Of a DNA stretch of 40,147 bases, positions 7,701-16,656 are shown one piece after another (positions within the stretch are counted from its first letter, which is position 1; every line of letters begins with the position of its first letter). The notes below the pieces were generated by a model. The model worked only from the letters and a program-made list of their open reading frames with translations, was not told the origin of the DNA and made no database searches. This DNA is from Pirellulales bacterium. GTDB taxonomy: Bacteria > Planctomycetota > Planctomycetia > Pirellulales > JAEUIK01. The stretch lies in NCBI GenBank assembly GCA_019636335.1, contig JAHBXR010000038.1:1-40147 (forward strand), given 5' to 3'. Both the position numbers and the translations under genes were made by a program.

Positions 7701-10166
7701 TTGCCGTTGTTGAATGACATTACCATTGTCGAAGGTTCATCGTTGTTCATCGCGGCCACGGCCACCGATGCGGATGTGGGGCAGACGTTGACGTACAGTC
7801 TCGAGCCGGGGGCGCCTGGTGCGGTTTCGATTCATCCGACGACCGGCAACCTTATCGGCTTTTGGGACGATCAAGTGGCCGGAGCGATGCCGGTCACCGT
7901 CACGGTGTGGGACAACGGCTCGCCGGCGCTGCCCGATCGCCAGACGTTCCGTATTACGGTGGTCAACGCCGCGCCGACCGCCACGCTTTCCGGGCCAACG
8001 ACGGGCGTGCCGGGGGAGTCGCTGCTCTTCACGCTGCTGGCCACCGATCCCTCGAGCGCCGACCAGGCGGCCGGCTTCACCTTCCACATCGACTGGGACG
8101 GCGATGGCACCATCGATCAGACGGTCTCCGGCCCGAGCGGCATGACCGTCTCGCACACGTTTGCCACGGCCAACACCTTCGCGGCGCGCCTCACCGCCAC
8201 CGATAAGGACAACGGCACGAGCGAAGCGAGCACGCTCATCGTGAGCACGAACCTCGCCCCCCTGCCCCCGGGCTCGCAGGCTTCCTTCTCCGTCGTCGAG
8301 GGGCAACCGCTCGAACTGGCCACGAGCGGCTGGACCGATCCCGAGGATCAAACGCTGTCGTATACATGGGATGTAGACAATGACGGCGAGTTCGACGACG
8401 CCGTGGGAGCCACCGCCACGGTCGCCTGGTCGACGCTCGTCGCGCTCGGCCTGGGAGAAGGCCCCGCCGTACACCTGGTGCGCGTCCGCGTGGACGACGG
8501 TCATGGTGGCGTGACGATCTCCGCGCCGATCGAACTGACGATTCTGAACGCTCCGCCCACGGTCGATGCCGGCGGGCCGTACACGGTCGTCGTGGGGCAG
8601 AGCCTCTCGCTGGCCGCGCTTGCCACGGATCCGGCCGGCGACCACGATCCGCTGACCTACGCCTGGGATCTCGACGGCGATCTCGATTTCGACGATGCCA
8701 CGGGCAGCACGCCCACGCTCAGTTGGACGCAACTGGCGGCGCTCGGCTTTGCCGAAGGGACGCAGGTCTACACGATCCTGCTCCGCGTGGCCGACGACGA
8801 TGGCGGCGTGACCGAGGTCTCGACCACGCTTACGATCGAGAACGCCCCGCCGGTGGCGGGCGTCACCGGCGACCTGATCGCGCGGGCCGACGTCACCTCG
8901 GCCCTCTTTACGCTGACGGCGCTCGATCTCGAGGCCAGCGATCAGGCGGCCGGCTTCACCTTCCAGATCGACTGGAACGGCGATGGCACGTACGACGAAA
9001 CGGTCGTCGGCCCGAGCGGCACGACGGTGAGCCATACCTTTGCCGCGGCCGGCACGTTCGGCGTACTGGTCCGCGCCATCGATAAGGATGGCGGCGCCAG
9101 CGAAAATGCCCGCCATGCGATCCACGTCTGGAGCCTGGAGCAGATCGGCGCGGATGTCGTCTGGGAAGGCTCGGGCGGCGACGATGCCGTGCAGTTCCAG
9201 CAGACCGGTCCGCACGAAGTCGAGGTGCGCACCACGCGCGTGGGGGGCGTCGTCACGAACTTCGTCGAATCGTTCTCGGGCCTTACCGGGCGCGTGATCG
9301 GCCGAGGTGGCGCCGGCCACGACGTGCTCGACGCCGGCGCGCTCGCGTCGATCTCGGCGACCCTCGAAGGGGGACGCCACAACGATACCCTCATCGGCGG
9401 CGCTGCCGATGATATCCTGCGCGGCGATTTCGTCGGCGCGAAGGGTGACGGCGCCGAAGGAAACGATTCGATCCTCGGCGGAGCGGGCAACGACCTGCTC
9501 GAAGGTGACGGCAGCGAAGGGGGCAAAGACACCATCTACGGCGGCGCCGGCGATGACACCATTCTGGGCGATGGGGGGGACGGCGCCGAAGGCCGCGCCG
9601 ATCGACTCTTCGGCGAGGAGGGCAACGATCAGATCTTCGGCCATCATGGCAACGATCTGATCGATGGTGGCAACGACGATGATCTCATCACCGGCGGAGA
9701 CGGCGCCGAGTCGAACGACACGCTCCTCGGCGGCGCCGGCAACGACGTCCTCAGTGGCGGCTCGGGCCGGGATAGCATCTCGGGCGGTGCCGGCCGAGAC
9801 GTGCTCCTCGGCGGGCTCGGCCTCGATACACTCAAGGGAGAGGCCGACGAGGACTTGCTCGTGGCCGATACGACGACCTTTGCTCTGAACGCTGCCGCCT
9901 TACTCGCCATTCATACCGAGTGGACCTCGAACAACAGCTACGAAGATCGCATCGCGCACCTGACGGGCACCGCCGGCGGCGCCAACGGCACGACGTACCT
10001 GCAGCCCGGCACGACGCTGTTCGACGATGGCGAGATCGACACGCTCACCGGCGGCGCGACGGACCTCGACTGGTATCTCTACAGCCTGCTCGAAGACATC
10101 CTCAACGACCACGAGCCTGGTGAAACCCAAACCGACACCAGCCCCTTCCCCCTGCCCGAACTGTAA
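4791..10166 (+). CDS. Giant secreted protein: repeats, Ig-like, PhoPQ-regulated hydrolase, PKD-like and RTX domains
   Basis: The 1791-residue product starts with an Arg-rich leader and LEPLEDRSLLA (39-49), the signature of planctomycete exported proteins. Residues about 52-435 hold seven repeats of about 50 residues with an FVVAW-S-DG-G-ARRY pattern. A cadherin-like domain follows (about 437-535), then a PhoPQ-activated pathogenicity-related (PqaA-type) alpha/beta hydrolase (about 536-957). Its apparent triad is Ser717 in GGSKRGW, Asp812 in ASGDEFF and His841 in NSGHGL. Next come another cadherin-like domain (962-1060), four PKD/Ig-like domains (about 1061-1445) and RTX calcium-binding repeats of GGAGND type (about 1498-1700). 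The C-terminus resembles a planctomycete tail (DTLTGGATDLDWYL). Start: TTG 4791 is 3 nt after GGGAG, but GTG 4797 has better spacing (9 nt) and may be the true start. The substrate is unknown; calcium-stabilised cell-surface or extracellular hydrolysis is inference. Confidence 0.85.
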   Translation: MDVAPTRSRAPLRARRPARRNRLAWHSTFDRLERRGLRLEPLEDRSLLAASPLGSEFQLNPTAANNQSSVAVGYHPNSSQFVVAWVSNLQDGSGDGVYAQRYSTYGDRVGAEFRVNNATSGNQTAPSVAMDSFGNFVVAWQSSTGDGNGDGIFARRFAYDAFPLTGDFVVNSATTGNQQAPAVAMADDGRFVVAYQSSVGDGSGLGVYTRLYQANGNAVAGAVLVNQTTTGNQFAPAVAMDSTGRFVVSWTSAGQDGSGETIVARRYGNTGAVLADEFIVNQTTDGNQSAPSIAANADGSFVVAWHSANVDGNGSGIVARRYSASGAATSSEFVVNQVSAGNQTNASVVTVGASGFLVAWQSAGQDGDGEAIVARRYDSSGNALEDEFVVNTFAAGAQTLPAAIMQADGDFLIAWQSPGQESGGGSSLGVFGRGYSVVNDAPVLRQIPNKITDAGGTIAFTAAALDEDHGLDVLTYSLADGAPVGATIDAATGAFTWSTVDVEPGRYFVTIEVRDLAGTVDSMDVAMTVFAPGERTVLDDFVNAIDPAYNWDLRSRIRGDGVTKYSLLVTSGTWRTAAELNQPLWQHWLNIYVPDNLRRTEVLLFIDGGSRTTTPPLDTELDYYAGILSKLTRGIFVDLFSVPNQPLLFAGETASRSEDSIIAYSWRKYLETGDPTWPVNLPMTRAALRAMDAVTDFFESPTGGNREITEFIVGGGSKRGWTTWLAAATDPRVGGALPVVFDALNLDANFAHHYAYYNGTFSSAVNDYVREGILDVNNFGKEQITALLSLVDPFSYRERLTLPKYILNASGDEFFVPDSSQFYYDELLGPKNIRYLANSGHGLSSAETVILELVDVYFNFVDGVGLPEYEFQLLPDGTIEMTTSAEIMGATLWQATNTTKRDFRWPVVGAAYVPSALSFENGVVRANVPTPGQGWTAYFIEMTVQHTLGYFTKVTSSIYIKGPPANSQPELPLLNDITIVEGSSLFIAATATDADVGQTLTYSLEPGAPGAVSIHPTTGNLIGFWDDQVAGAMPVTVTVWDNGSPALPDRQTFRITVVNAAPTATLSGPTTGVPGESLLFTLLATDPSSADQAAGFTFHIDWDGDGTIDQTVSGPSGMTVSHTFATANTFAARLTATDKDNGTSEASTLIVSTNLAPLPPGSQASFSVVEGQPLELATSGWTDPEDQTLSYTWDVDNDGEFDDAVGATATVAWSTLVALGLGEGPAVHLVRVRVDDGHGGVTISAPIELTILNAPPTVDAGGPYTVVVGQSLSLAALATDPAGDHDPLTYAWDLDGDLDFDDATGSTPTLSWTQLAALGFAEGTQVYTILLRVADDDGGVTEVSTTLTIENAPPVAGVTGDLIARADVTSALFTLTALDLEASDQAAGFTFQIDWNGDGTYDETVVGPSGTTVSHTFAAAGTFGVLVRAIDKDGGASENARHAIHVWSLEQIGADVVWEGSGGDDAVQFQQTGPHEVEVRTTRVGGVVTNFVESFSGLTGRVIGRGGAGHDVLDAGALASISATLEGGRHNDTLIGGAADDILRGDFVGAKGDGAEGNDSILGGAGNDLLEGDGSEGGKDTIYGGAGDDTILGDGGDGAEGRADRLFGEEGNDQIFGHHGNDLIDGGNDDDLITGGDGAESNDTLLGGAGNDVLSGGSGRDSISGGAGRDVLLGGLGLDTLKGEADEDLLVADTTTFALNAAALLAIHTEWTSNNSYEDRIAHLTGTAGGANGTTYLQPGTTLFDDGEIDTLTGGATDLDWYLYSLLEDILNDHEPGETQTDTSPFPLPEL

Positions 10167-10449
10167 TCGCGGGAGAGAAAGGCGTCTCGACTCGCGCGAA
10201 AGACGCTACGAACGGTCCGATCCGGCCATTCGAGTGAACCATCGAGGCAAGTGGCCCCTCTGGATTATTCGGAGAATTCGCTTCGCGGCGCCGAGGCCGG
10301 CATTCCTCGGCGCAAGATACCCTTGACGCAACCCCATCGGCGTGTCAGATTTGCCTGTCTGGCAGTTGTCGCGGGGAGCATTCAGGAGCAGGTCGACCCA
10401 AAGGTTGCCCACTTCTGGCGATTTGCGAAGGCTGTCTTACAGACGATCC

Positions 10450-10523
10450 GGGCGATTAGCTCAGTTGGCTAGAGCACCAGCTCGACAAGCTGGGGGTCAC
10501 AGGTTCGAGCCCTGTATCGCCCA
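10450..10523 (+). tRNA. tRNA-Val (anticodon GAC)
   Basis: A complete 74-nt cloverleaf: acceptor GGGCGAT/ATCGCCC with discriminator A, D arm GCTC/GAGC, anticodon arm CCAGC/GCTGG with loop TCGACAA, variable loop GGGTC, T arm ACAGG-TTCGAGC-CCTGT. All stems are perfectly paired and CCA is not encoded. The loop has C at position 33 where U is almost universal; if the loop is read as drawn the anticodon is GAC. It lies in the gap between the giant plus-strand gene and the minus-strand genes that follow. Confidence 0.93.
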
Positions 10524-10555
10524 TTTCTCAAAAACCCGTGGACGAGCTGACTGTC

Positions 10556-11572
10556 TTAACGGCTGCTGCGCACCAGTCCCAGCACGCCCCAGGCGCTGCC
10601 GGCGCCGGTGATGGGAATCGGACCGGGCTTGCTCGTGTCGTCCGGCTTCGTCGGACGCGAGACCATCTCCCAGGAACCATCCTCGCGCTGCGTCGTGCGC
10701 AAGAACTCCTGCCCGCGCACGATTGCGGTATCGTCGTGTGGCACGCCGGCGACCGCCAAGGCATAGAGCGCCTGTCCCGTGGCCCAGGCGTCACACGGCC
10801 TGTCGGGCGTTTGACGCCAGCCCCCGTCGGCCTGCTGGTGCTGCTTGATTTGCTCGACCAGCGGCTGACATTCCTCGGCGGGTCGGCCGAGCTTGTGCCA
10901 CAGCACCAGCCGCAGGGCACGCGCCTGTGCGTCGTCAGAAACGGGTATCGAAGCGAGCCAGGACGCGGCGCGATCGACGGCGTGCTTTGCCGACTCGTCT
11001 CCCGCCACGGCGGCAGGCTGTAGCGCAAGTGCGGCGATTATGGTGGCCCCCTCGTCCGAGTTGCTAAAGATTGGCGGGCGTGTCTCGGGCCAGGAGGACC
11101 ACGAACCGTTTTCGTTCTGATCTTCTCGGATCGTGGCTAGATAGCGCTTCACTCCCTCCTGCATCTTGACATCGGGAGCAGGATCTATCGCCAGCGCCAG
11201 CGCGAAAAGCGCGGCCTTTTCGTACAGCGCGTTGGGCACGCTTTCCGGTCGCGGCGTGCCCACGTTGCCATCCCCCGATTCAGCAACCCAATTCGACAAT
11301 TCCGCGAGCACCGGTTCGTCAACTCGATGTCCGCGCAGCTTTGCCTCGCGCAGCGACCAGACGACCATGCTGGCGTGATGACACGATACGCAGGCATGCT
11401 CCTCTTTCCACTTGAGCGCATCGCGGACCAGAAACGCCAGGCCGCGCTCGATCGTGGCATCGAGTGGTGACACGGACGGCGAAGCGTTCACTGAATGCGA
11501 CAAGGTAGGTTCGTCGCCACGCACCCTCGGAGAGCAACTCAACAGCACGATAACCGCCAGAAGAAATCGCAT
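10556..11572 (-). CDS. Prenyltransferase/squalene-oxidase-repeat protein with a CxxCH motif, exported
   Basis: This 338-residue protein starts at an ATG giving a hydrophobic leader (MRFLLAVIVLLSCS). LLSC could be a lipobox, or cleavage could follow RVRG. ACVSCHH (60-66) contains a CxxCH c-type heme attachment motif. The rest shows alpha/alpha-toroid repeats of the squalene-cyclase fold: QNENGSW, QADGGW and REDGSWEM are QW-like motifs. There is no obvious DxDD catalytic motif, so true cyclase activity is unlikely. From memory, planctomycetes encode several such proteins of unknown role. It begins 22 nt after the ceramidase stop and is probably co-transcribed with it. Confidence 0.8.
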   Translation of the reverse strand: MRFLLAVIVLLSCSPRVRGDEPTLSHSVNASPSVSPLDATIERGLAFLVRDALKWKEEHACVSCHHASMVVWSLREAKLRGHRVDEPVLAELSNWVAESGDGNVGTPRPESVPNALYEKAALFALALAIDPAPDVKMQEGVKRYLATIREDQNENGSWSSWPETRPPIFSNSDEGATIIAALALQPAAVAGDESAKHAVDRAASWLASIPVSDDAQARALRLVLWHKLGRPAEECQPLVEQIKQHQQADGGWRQTPDRPCDAWATGQALYALAVAGVPHDDTAIVRGQEFLRTTQREDGSWEMVSRPTKPDDTSKPGPIPITGAGSAWGVLGLVRSSR

Positions 11573-11594
11573 GTCGCGACTCCAATCCTCACGA

Positions 11595-13685
11595 TCAAGG
11601 TTCGATCTTGAAAGGCGCCGTGTATGCCGTGAAGCGGTGGACCTGGCCCCCCTCGCGATAGCGGCCATAGTGGACGAGACGGTACGTGCCCGGGGGCGTG
11701 TCTGGCTTCGATTCCCAAGTGATACTGACCTGGAACGGGTCGGGAGTCGTCGCGTAGCGCGGTGGCGCCAGATCGAGAATGCCCGTGCGATCGGACTTGC
11801 GGGCCTTCTTACTCTTATCTTCCGGCGTGATGCGTTTCCATTCGGCGGCGGTCTCCCAGTCGCCGATCTGCGGGGCCGCTTCCCAGGTGTCGGGTTCTTG
11901 CACCAGGCGCTCGACGGCGAGGAACTCGTCGTGCCGGTCGTAACCATTCACGGGCAACCCCGTCCAGAAGGTGGCGGTGATGGTTTCGCCCGGCTTGTAC
12001 GAGTCGCGCGGCGCGGTCGCGACGTCGCCAAACCTGGCTCCCGCCGGCGGCTGCTCGTCGGGACCATCGAGACTCGTGGGCCGTAGGGGAATCGTACGCA
12101 TGTCGGTCGGCGTGTCGCGCGACTCGACCGTCGCGTTGGACTTCAAGGCCTGAGCCAGGCGTACGAACTCTTGCCGATAGGCGGCCTCGGACCAGGGACC
12201 AAAGAGGGTGTGGCCACCTTCGTACTGCTGGAGTTGGTATTCGTGCCAGGTCGTCACGTAGCCGGCAAAGTCGTTAGCATAGCCGGCAATGACGACGTGG
12301 CTCGGATCGACGCCCAACTCCTGGCCCACCGCCTCGCGAAAGCGCCGCCCACTCATCGTGGTGTATTCGGCCGGACCGATGACGAGCACGAGCTGACCGA
12401 TCCGTGCCACGGCCAAAGGCAAAACCTGCTCGTGCAACGGCGGGCGAGCCAGTCCGCTGGCAATGAGCACCGCCTTGGGCTTCTGACTTTCGATGAACTC
12501 GGGCGTAGGCTTGACGCTGGGCATCACGAGTCGAATCAGGGCTTCGATGCCGGGATCGGTCTTGGTCATGCCTTCGTGAAACAGGGGATGTCCTCCCCCT
12601 TCGGCGTCCGATCCGGCGGCAAAGGCGTAGCCCCAGGCCGATGGCGCCGTGTGCTGCTCGCCAGCGCCGGTGAACTGGTCGGCGACGGTCACGTTCGACA
12701 GGTTGACGAAGGCATGGCGAACCTCGATCGCTCCCTGCAATTTTTCAGCAGCCGAGGCAAAGAGTTGCTGCGCCGTTTCGGCCTGGCGTCCTCCCTGAAT
12801 GGCGCAACTCTCCAAGTCGGTGCTGCCCGGCCCGGTGGCATCGAGATTCAGATTCGGCGTCGCGTCTCCGCAATTGCTGTTGGCAAAGGCGGCGATGAAG
12901 GGGCCCGATTTTTCCGCCTCCGACGCGAGCATTTCTTCGACCACGCTGGCGGCGTATCCCTTGTTATCGCTGGTGGTCAGCTTGTAGTGAAAGTTTACCG
13001 ACGTGGGATGCACGGCAAACCAGTTGAGCAAGCCCACCGCTCCGTCGTCGCGGACGAACTTGAGGAGCGTCATGTGCGTATCGACGGGGCTCTTGTACTT
13101 GCCGCGTTCCTCCTCGGGATTGTTGCGGTAGGCGATGTGCGAGCGATTCGCATTGCCTTCCTGCACTTCTCCTTGAGCCATGTAGATCGAGCCGGGCTGC
13201 AAGTCGGCGTCGGCCGCGAGGATCGATTCGGCGATTCCCTCGGCCAGGGCGTCGAAGGCCTGGAGAAAGAAGTCGCCACCCAAGGCGCTTGCCGAAAGAT
13301 GATGGTGATAGCCCCCGGGCGTGCCATGCGTGTGCGTACCGGCCAGAATGAGATTGGCGTGATCGTACCGGTCGCCGAGCTTCTCACGCACGCGCTCCAG
13401 CACGGCCAGCTTGAGCGTGTGCGTTACGAAGGCCAACTCGCAGGTCACGTACGCCAGGCGCGATTGATCCTGCGCATCAGCGATGACGAACGTGCGGGCA
13501 TACTGCCGCTGGCGAATGCCGGTACCAATTTGCTTGGGATGGACGTAGCCCAACATCTGGATTCCCCAGACGGGGAGCGTGATATCACTCTTGGCTCGAC
13601 CAATCTGAAAATCGTGAGCCGCATGGACGTTCGCGCTCGGCAACCATCCGGCCAGCACGAGCATCAGTACGATCCGCTTGAACAT
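11595..13685 (-). CDS. Neutral/alkaline ceramidase, secreted
   Basis: Neutral ceramidases (PF04734) are Zn-dependent amidases that cleave ceramide to sphingosine and fatty acid. The 696-residue product has a signal peptide (MFKRIVLMLVLAGWLPSANV, cleavage near HAA at 21-23). Expected zinc-site motifs are GTHTHG (His118, His120) and NWFAVHPTSV (His226). The C-terminal region (about 580-696) matches the Ig-like tail of this family. The active-site loop reads NCGDATPNLN (271-280). In characterised enzymes the position of Thr276 is the catalytic Ser (GDVSPN or GNLSPN), so this protein has Thr there. The ATG at 13685 sits just before the signal peptide; upstream codons are not family-like. It heads a probable two-gene operon with the cyclase-fold gene. 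Confidence 0.9.
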   Translation of the reverse strand: MFKRIVLMLVLAGWLPSANVHAAHDFQIGRAKSDITLPVWGIQMLGYVHPKQIGTGIRQRQYARTFVIADAQDQSRLAYVTCELAFVTHTLKLAVLERVREKLGDRYDHANLILAGTHTHGTPGGYHHHLSASALGGDFFLQAFDALAEGIAESILAADADLQPGSIYMAQGEVQEGNANRSHIAYRNNPEEERGKYKSPVDTHMTLLKFVRDDGAVGLLNWFAVHPTSVNFHYKLTTSDNKGYAASVVEEMLASEAEKSGPFIAAFANSNCGDATPNLNLDATGPGSTDLESCAIQGGRQAETAQQLFASAAEKLQGAIEVRHAFVNLSNVTVADQFTGAGEQHTAPSAWGYAFAAGSDAEGGGHPLFHEGMTKTDPGIEALIRLVMPSVKPTPEFIESQKPKAVLIASGLARPPLHEQVLPLAVARIGQLVLVIGPAEYTTMSGRRFREAVGQELGVDPSHVVIAGYANDFAGYVTTWHEYQLQQYEGGHTLFGPWSEAAYRQEFVRLAQALKSNATVESRDTPTDMRTIPLRPTSLDGPDEQPPAGARFGDVATAPRDSYKPGETITATFWTGLPVNGYDRHDEFLAVERLVQEPDTWEAAPQIGDWETAAEWKRITPEDKSKKARKSDRTGILDLAPPRYATTPDPFQVSITWESKPDTPPGTYRLVHYGRYREGGQVHRFTAYTAPFKIEP

Positions 13686-13865
13686 GAATCTCTTTCTCGA
13701 CAGTTGCTGGACAAGACGAGCCTCGATCCGGGCAACACCATCATCGGTGACGCGGGGGATGGAGGGCAACACCCCGTCGATTAAGGACAACGCATGGTAG
13801 GGAAGTCAACGAAAATCGCACCTAGGGGAACCTACGGACCTGCCAAGGCTGCCATCGCGGCACGT

Positions 13866-15347
13866 CTAATCGCCACCACCACAGCCCCCGCATCCTCCTC
13901 CGCACCCCCCGCCACCACAACCGCTTCCGCCGCAGCCAGAACTACAGCCGCTACCCGACGAGGCCGCTCGTTCGCCCAAAGACTGCGCCAAGTCGCTATG
14001 GGGAGTCGATCTGAGCAGATCAAGACCGAACAGTCCCAGCACCAAGGGATAAGCAGCCGTCGAGGCTCCGGTCGGAACAAAATCACTCTGGTGCTGCTGT
14101 TTGAATTCGTCTCGAACATTGGCGAAAGTGCTCCGCAACGATTCGAGATGCCGATCGCCACGCACCGTGCGGTGCAAAAAATGCGTGAAGCCTACGAGCC
14201 CGACCAGTAGCGTAATAACGCAGGCCGTGACGAGGAAACCGATCGGTCGCTCACGCGACATGCCGACTGAAATCTTCCAATAACCGAATGCTGTCAGGCC
14301 CATGAAAATCGATAAAGGAATCAGGACAGCGAGCCAATTCGCCTCGGACGAGACGACCAATCCAGCCTCGCGTAGCTTTTGCAAGATGGTCTCGCAGTAG
14401 GCATCTCCGTCACGTTGTGCCGTTTGCACGGTGCCGCCCTGCTGCTGACCGTCGAAGGAGTGATAGACCTTTTGCTCGATCGCGTGCGAATCAGCTCCAG
14501 GCCTGGTGCGTTGGGCGAACGTCGGTGGTGTCTTGCCATCGCTTTCCAGATGGCCCCGATGCACCAGCTCGGCGAGCGCGGTATTGATTGTGCGGCGCAT
14601 TCCACCGGCCAGGTATGCCATTTCGTAAGGATCGAGGTCGTGCGTACTCAGCGTCGTGGCGGCGTGTCCCCCACGCAAATAACGCCGCAACCAGATCGAC
14701 CCCACGAACGCCACCATAAAGAGCAGAACGTACAGTACGAGGAACTCGACACCACGCATCTCGAGCGGGTTGATGGCTCCGACCGATAGCGGAGCGTCGA
14801 GTGCAACCAACAAGGGAAGGGTGACGCCAGCACTCACGACCCAAGGCCAACGTCGCATGCTCTCGCTTCGCCGTGCGATCGCGCGACGGGGCCAAGCTTG
14901 TCCGGAACGAGTCGGCTTCTCGGCAAATCGCTGTTCGAGCGGAGGCCACAGATCGACAGGAGGCTCTTCACCAAAAACCTGGCGGTAGGCGGCAAGGGTA
15001 TCTCGATACATCTGACGATGCCTGGCGAGTTCCTGTGTTCCTCCTCGCGATGGTTCGTGGTGCAACGGCTGCCCGAGCGTGTTTTGGCAGAAGTCGTGCC
15101 AGTAGTTTCTTGTATAGAGCAGGTGCAGGTGCCAGACCTCGTCGACTTCGTCCGAAGGACATACCGTCCGCCCAGCCGTCATGACGAGCACGACGAAGCG
15201 GCGATATTCCTCGATCGCTCGACGCGTGAACGCTGGCGACCATCCCTGCTCCTCGGCCAGTCGTTGCGAAAAGGGGCGAGGGGCGTTTGGCTCGTCAAAG
15301 GAGAACGCGCGCAGTTTATCGAGCAGCTGGGCGGAATCGTGTTGCAT
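13866..15347 (-). CDS. TIGR04222-type membrane protein with a Cys/Gly-rich tail
   Basis: This 493-residue protein has an N-terminal soluble part containing DEVDEVWHLHLLYTRNYW (67-84), a motif shared with glycine-rich-domain proteins. Predicted membrane helices lie near 168-188, 200-220, 338-357 and 368-390. The last 26 residues, from GCSSGCGGSGC onward, are almost only Gly and Cys, with nine Cys in the final 26. TIGR04222 proteins commonly end in such tails; their function is unknown. An AGAGGGG Shine-Dalgarno precedes the ATG at 15347. It may be divergently transcribed with the DUF2804 gene, starting 208 bp away. Confidence 0.8.
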   Translation of the reverse strand: MQHDSAQLLDKLRAFSFDEPNAPRPFSQRLAEEQGWSPAFTRRAIEEYRRFVVLVMTAGRTVCPSDEVDEVWHLHLLYTRNYWHDFCQNTLGQPLHHEPSRGGTQELARHRQMYRDTLAAYRQVFGEEPPVDLWPPLEQRFAEKPTRSGQAWPRRAIARRSESMRRWPWVVSAGVTLPLLVALDAPLSVGAINPLEMRGVEFLVLYVLLFMVAFVGSIWLRRYLRGGHAATTLSTHDLDPYEMAYLAGGMRRTINTALAELVHRGHLESDGKTPPTFAQRTRPGADSHAIEQKVYHSFDGQQQGGTVQTAQRDGDAYCETILQKLREAGLVVSSEANWLAVLIPLSIFMGLTAFGYWKISVGMSRERPIGFLVTACVITLLVGLVGFTHFLHRTVRGDRHLESLRSTFANVRDEFKQQHQSDFVPTGASTAAYPLVLGLFGLDLLRSTPHSDLAQSLGERAASSGSGCSSGCGGSGCGGGGCGGGCGGCGGGD

Positions 15348-15555
15348 CGTGGCCCCTCTTTCAAAAACGCGAGCGCAGCATATCCTGCTCGCAGGATTGT
15401 AACGCGGCTTCCCCGGCAGCATAGCATCCAGCGCCTGGGACACGGCAAAGCGGGAAATCTCTTGCGTTACCGGCGATTTGCTCGTGACTCCCACGCAACG
15501 CATAATGTGGCCGAACGTTCGATGCTTTCCACACCCTCAGTCGCGAAACGCACGC

Positions 15556-16656
15556 ATGTACGCACGCTCCATCCTGGGAATCCTGGCGATCTGCCTGCCT
15601 TTGCACGCCTGGGCATACGAACCTGCGCGGAAGACGGACCAGCGCGAGTTCACTACCGCCACGCCGCTGCTCGACGAGAACGGATCTCTGACGGCCTGGG
15701 GCTGGGCTCGACGAGGTCTCTTCGAGTACAATCGCTCGGCCATCCCCGCCGCGCGCCATGCGCGAATCAAAGAGTGGGAACACTTCACGATCATGTCCCC
15801 CGAGTTCAGTGTCGGGGTGACCATCGTGCAACTCGGCCCGCTGGTGGCGTGCAGTGCCGAGCTGATCGATTATGCCTCGCAGTCGATCAAGAACGCGATG
15901 TTCCTCTCACCGACTCCCCTCGAGAAATCCGCGTTGCCGCCCGATCCTTATGGCAGCACGCGTCTGGCACGCGGCCAGGACTTTGTCTCACTCGCGTACG
16001 CCGACAAACGACGCGAGATCAGCTTCCAATTCGCAAAGTCGCTGCTGGCGGCAACGATGGAAGGTACGATCGAGTTGCAAGACGATCCCGCGCACGAGAG
16101 CGTGGCGATTACGCGCCCCTTCGCCGAGGAAGGGCACTTCTTCTACGAGAACAAGATCTTCGGCCTGCCGGCCACGGGCACGGTGACGCTCGAAGGGCGC
16201 ACCTATACGTTACCCGAGGGGAACGCCTGGGCCATCTTCGATTGGGGCCGTGGCATCTGGCCGCGCGAGTCTCAATGGTTCTGGGGGCAGGCCGCAGGCA
16301 AGGCTGGCGATCATCAAGTCGCGATCAACCTGGGACACGGCTACGGCGACGACGCGCACGGAACGTGCAATGCGATTCTCGTCGACGGCAAGCTTCACAA
16401 GCTCGATGTCGTCGACGCGCAGTTCGATTCCGCCGACCGGATGCAACCCTGGCAGTTCACCAGCAACGACGACCGGCTGACGCTAACGTTCCGCCCGATA
16501 TACCAGCAGCACTCGAAGCAAGATCTCGGCTTTGCCCGGGCCGAACTGTTCAAGATTCACGGTTCCTATTCGGGCACGCTCGTACTCGATGACGGCACCA
16601 CGCTCGAAGTCAAAGATCTGCTGGGCTTCGCCGAGCACATGCAGCAACGGTGGTAA
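15556..16656 (+). CDS. DUF2804 family protein, exported
   Basis: The 366-residue product begins with a signal peptide (MYARSILGILAICLPLHAWA) and contains the family block GWARRGLFEYNR near residue 50, and DWGRGIWPRESQWFWGQA later. DUF2804 proteins are about 330-360 residues of unknown function; most known members are cytoplasmic, so the signal peptide is notable. I chose the ATG at 15556 because it places the signal peptide first; an upstream TTG at 15478 would add unlikely residues. No catalytic role can be assigned. Confidence 0.8.
   Translation: MYARSILGILAICLPLHAWAYEPARKTDQREFTTATPLLDENGSLTAWGWARRGLFEYNRSAIPAARHARIKEWEHFTIMSPEFSVGVTIVQLGPLVACSAELIDYASQSIKNAMFLSPTPLEKSALPPDPYGSTRLARGQDFVSLAYADKRREISFQFAKSLLAATMEGTIELQDDPAHESVAITRPFAEEGHFFYENKIFGLPATGTVTLEGRTYTLPEGNAWAIFDWGRGIWPRESQWFWGQAAGKAGDHQVAINLGHGYGDDAHGTCNAILVDGKLHKLDVVDAQFDSADRMQPWQFTSNDDRLTLTFRPIYQQHSKQDLGFARAELFKIHGSYSGTLVLDDGTTLEVKDLLGFAEHMQQRW

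Noticed and set aside
7737..9647. 636-residue minus-strand ORF
   Set aside because: A long antisense frame within the giant secreted protein, caused by GC-rich third positions; no recognisable domain.
12171..13784. 537-residue plus-strand ORF
   Set aside because: It is the antisense of the ceramidase, which has a signal peptide and family motifs in the other frame.
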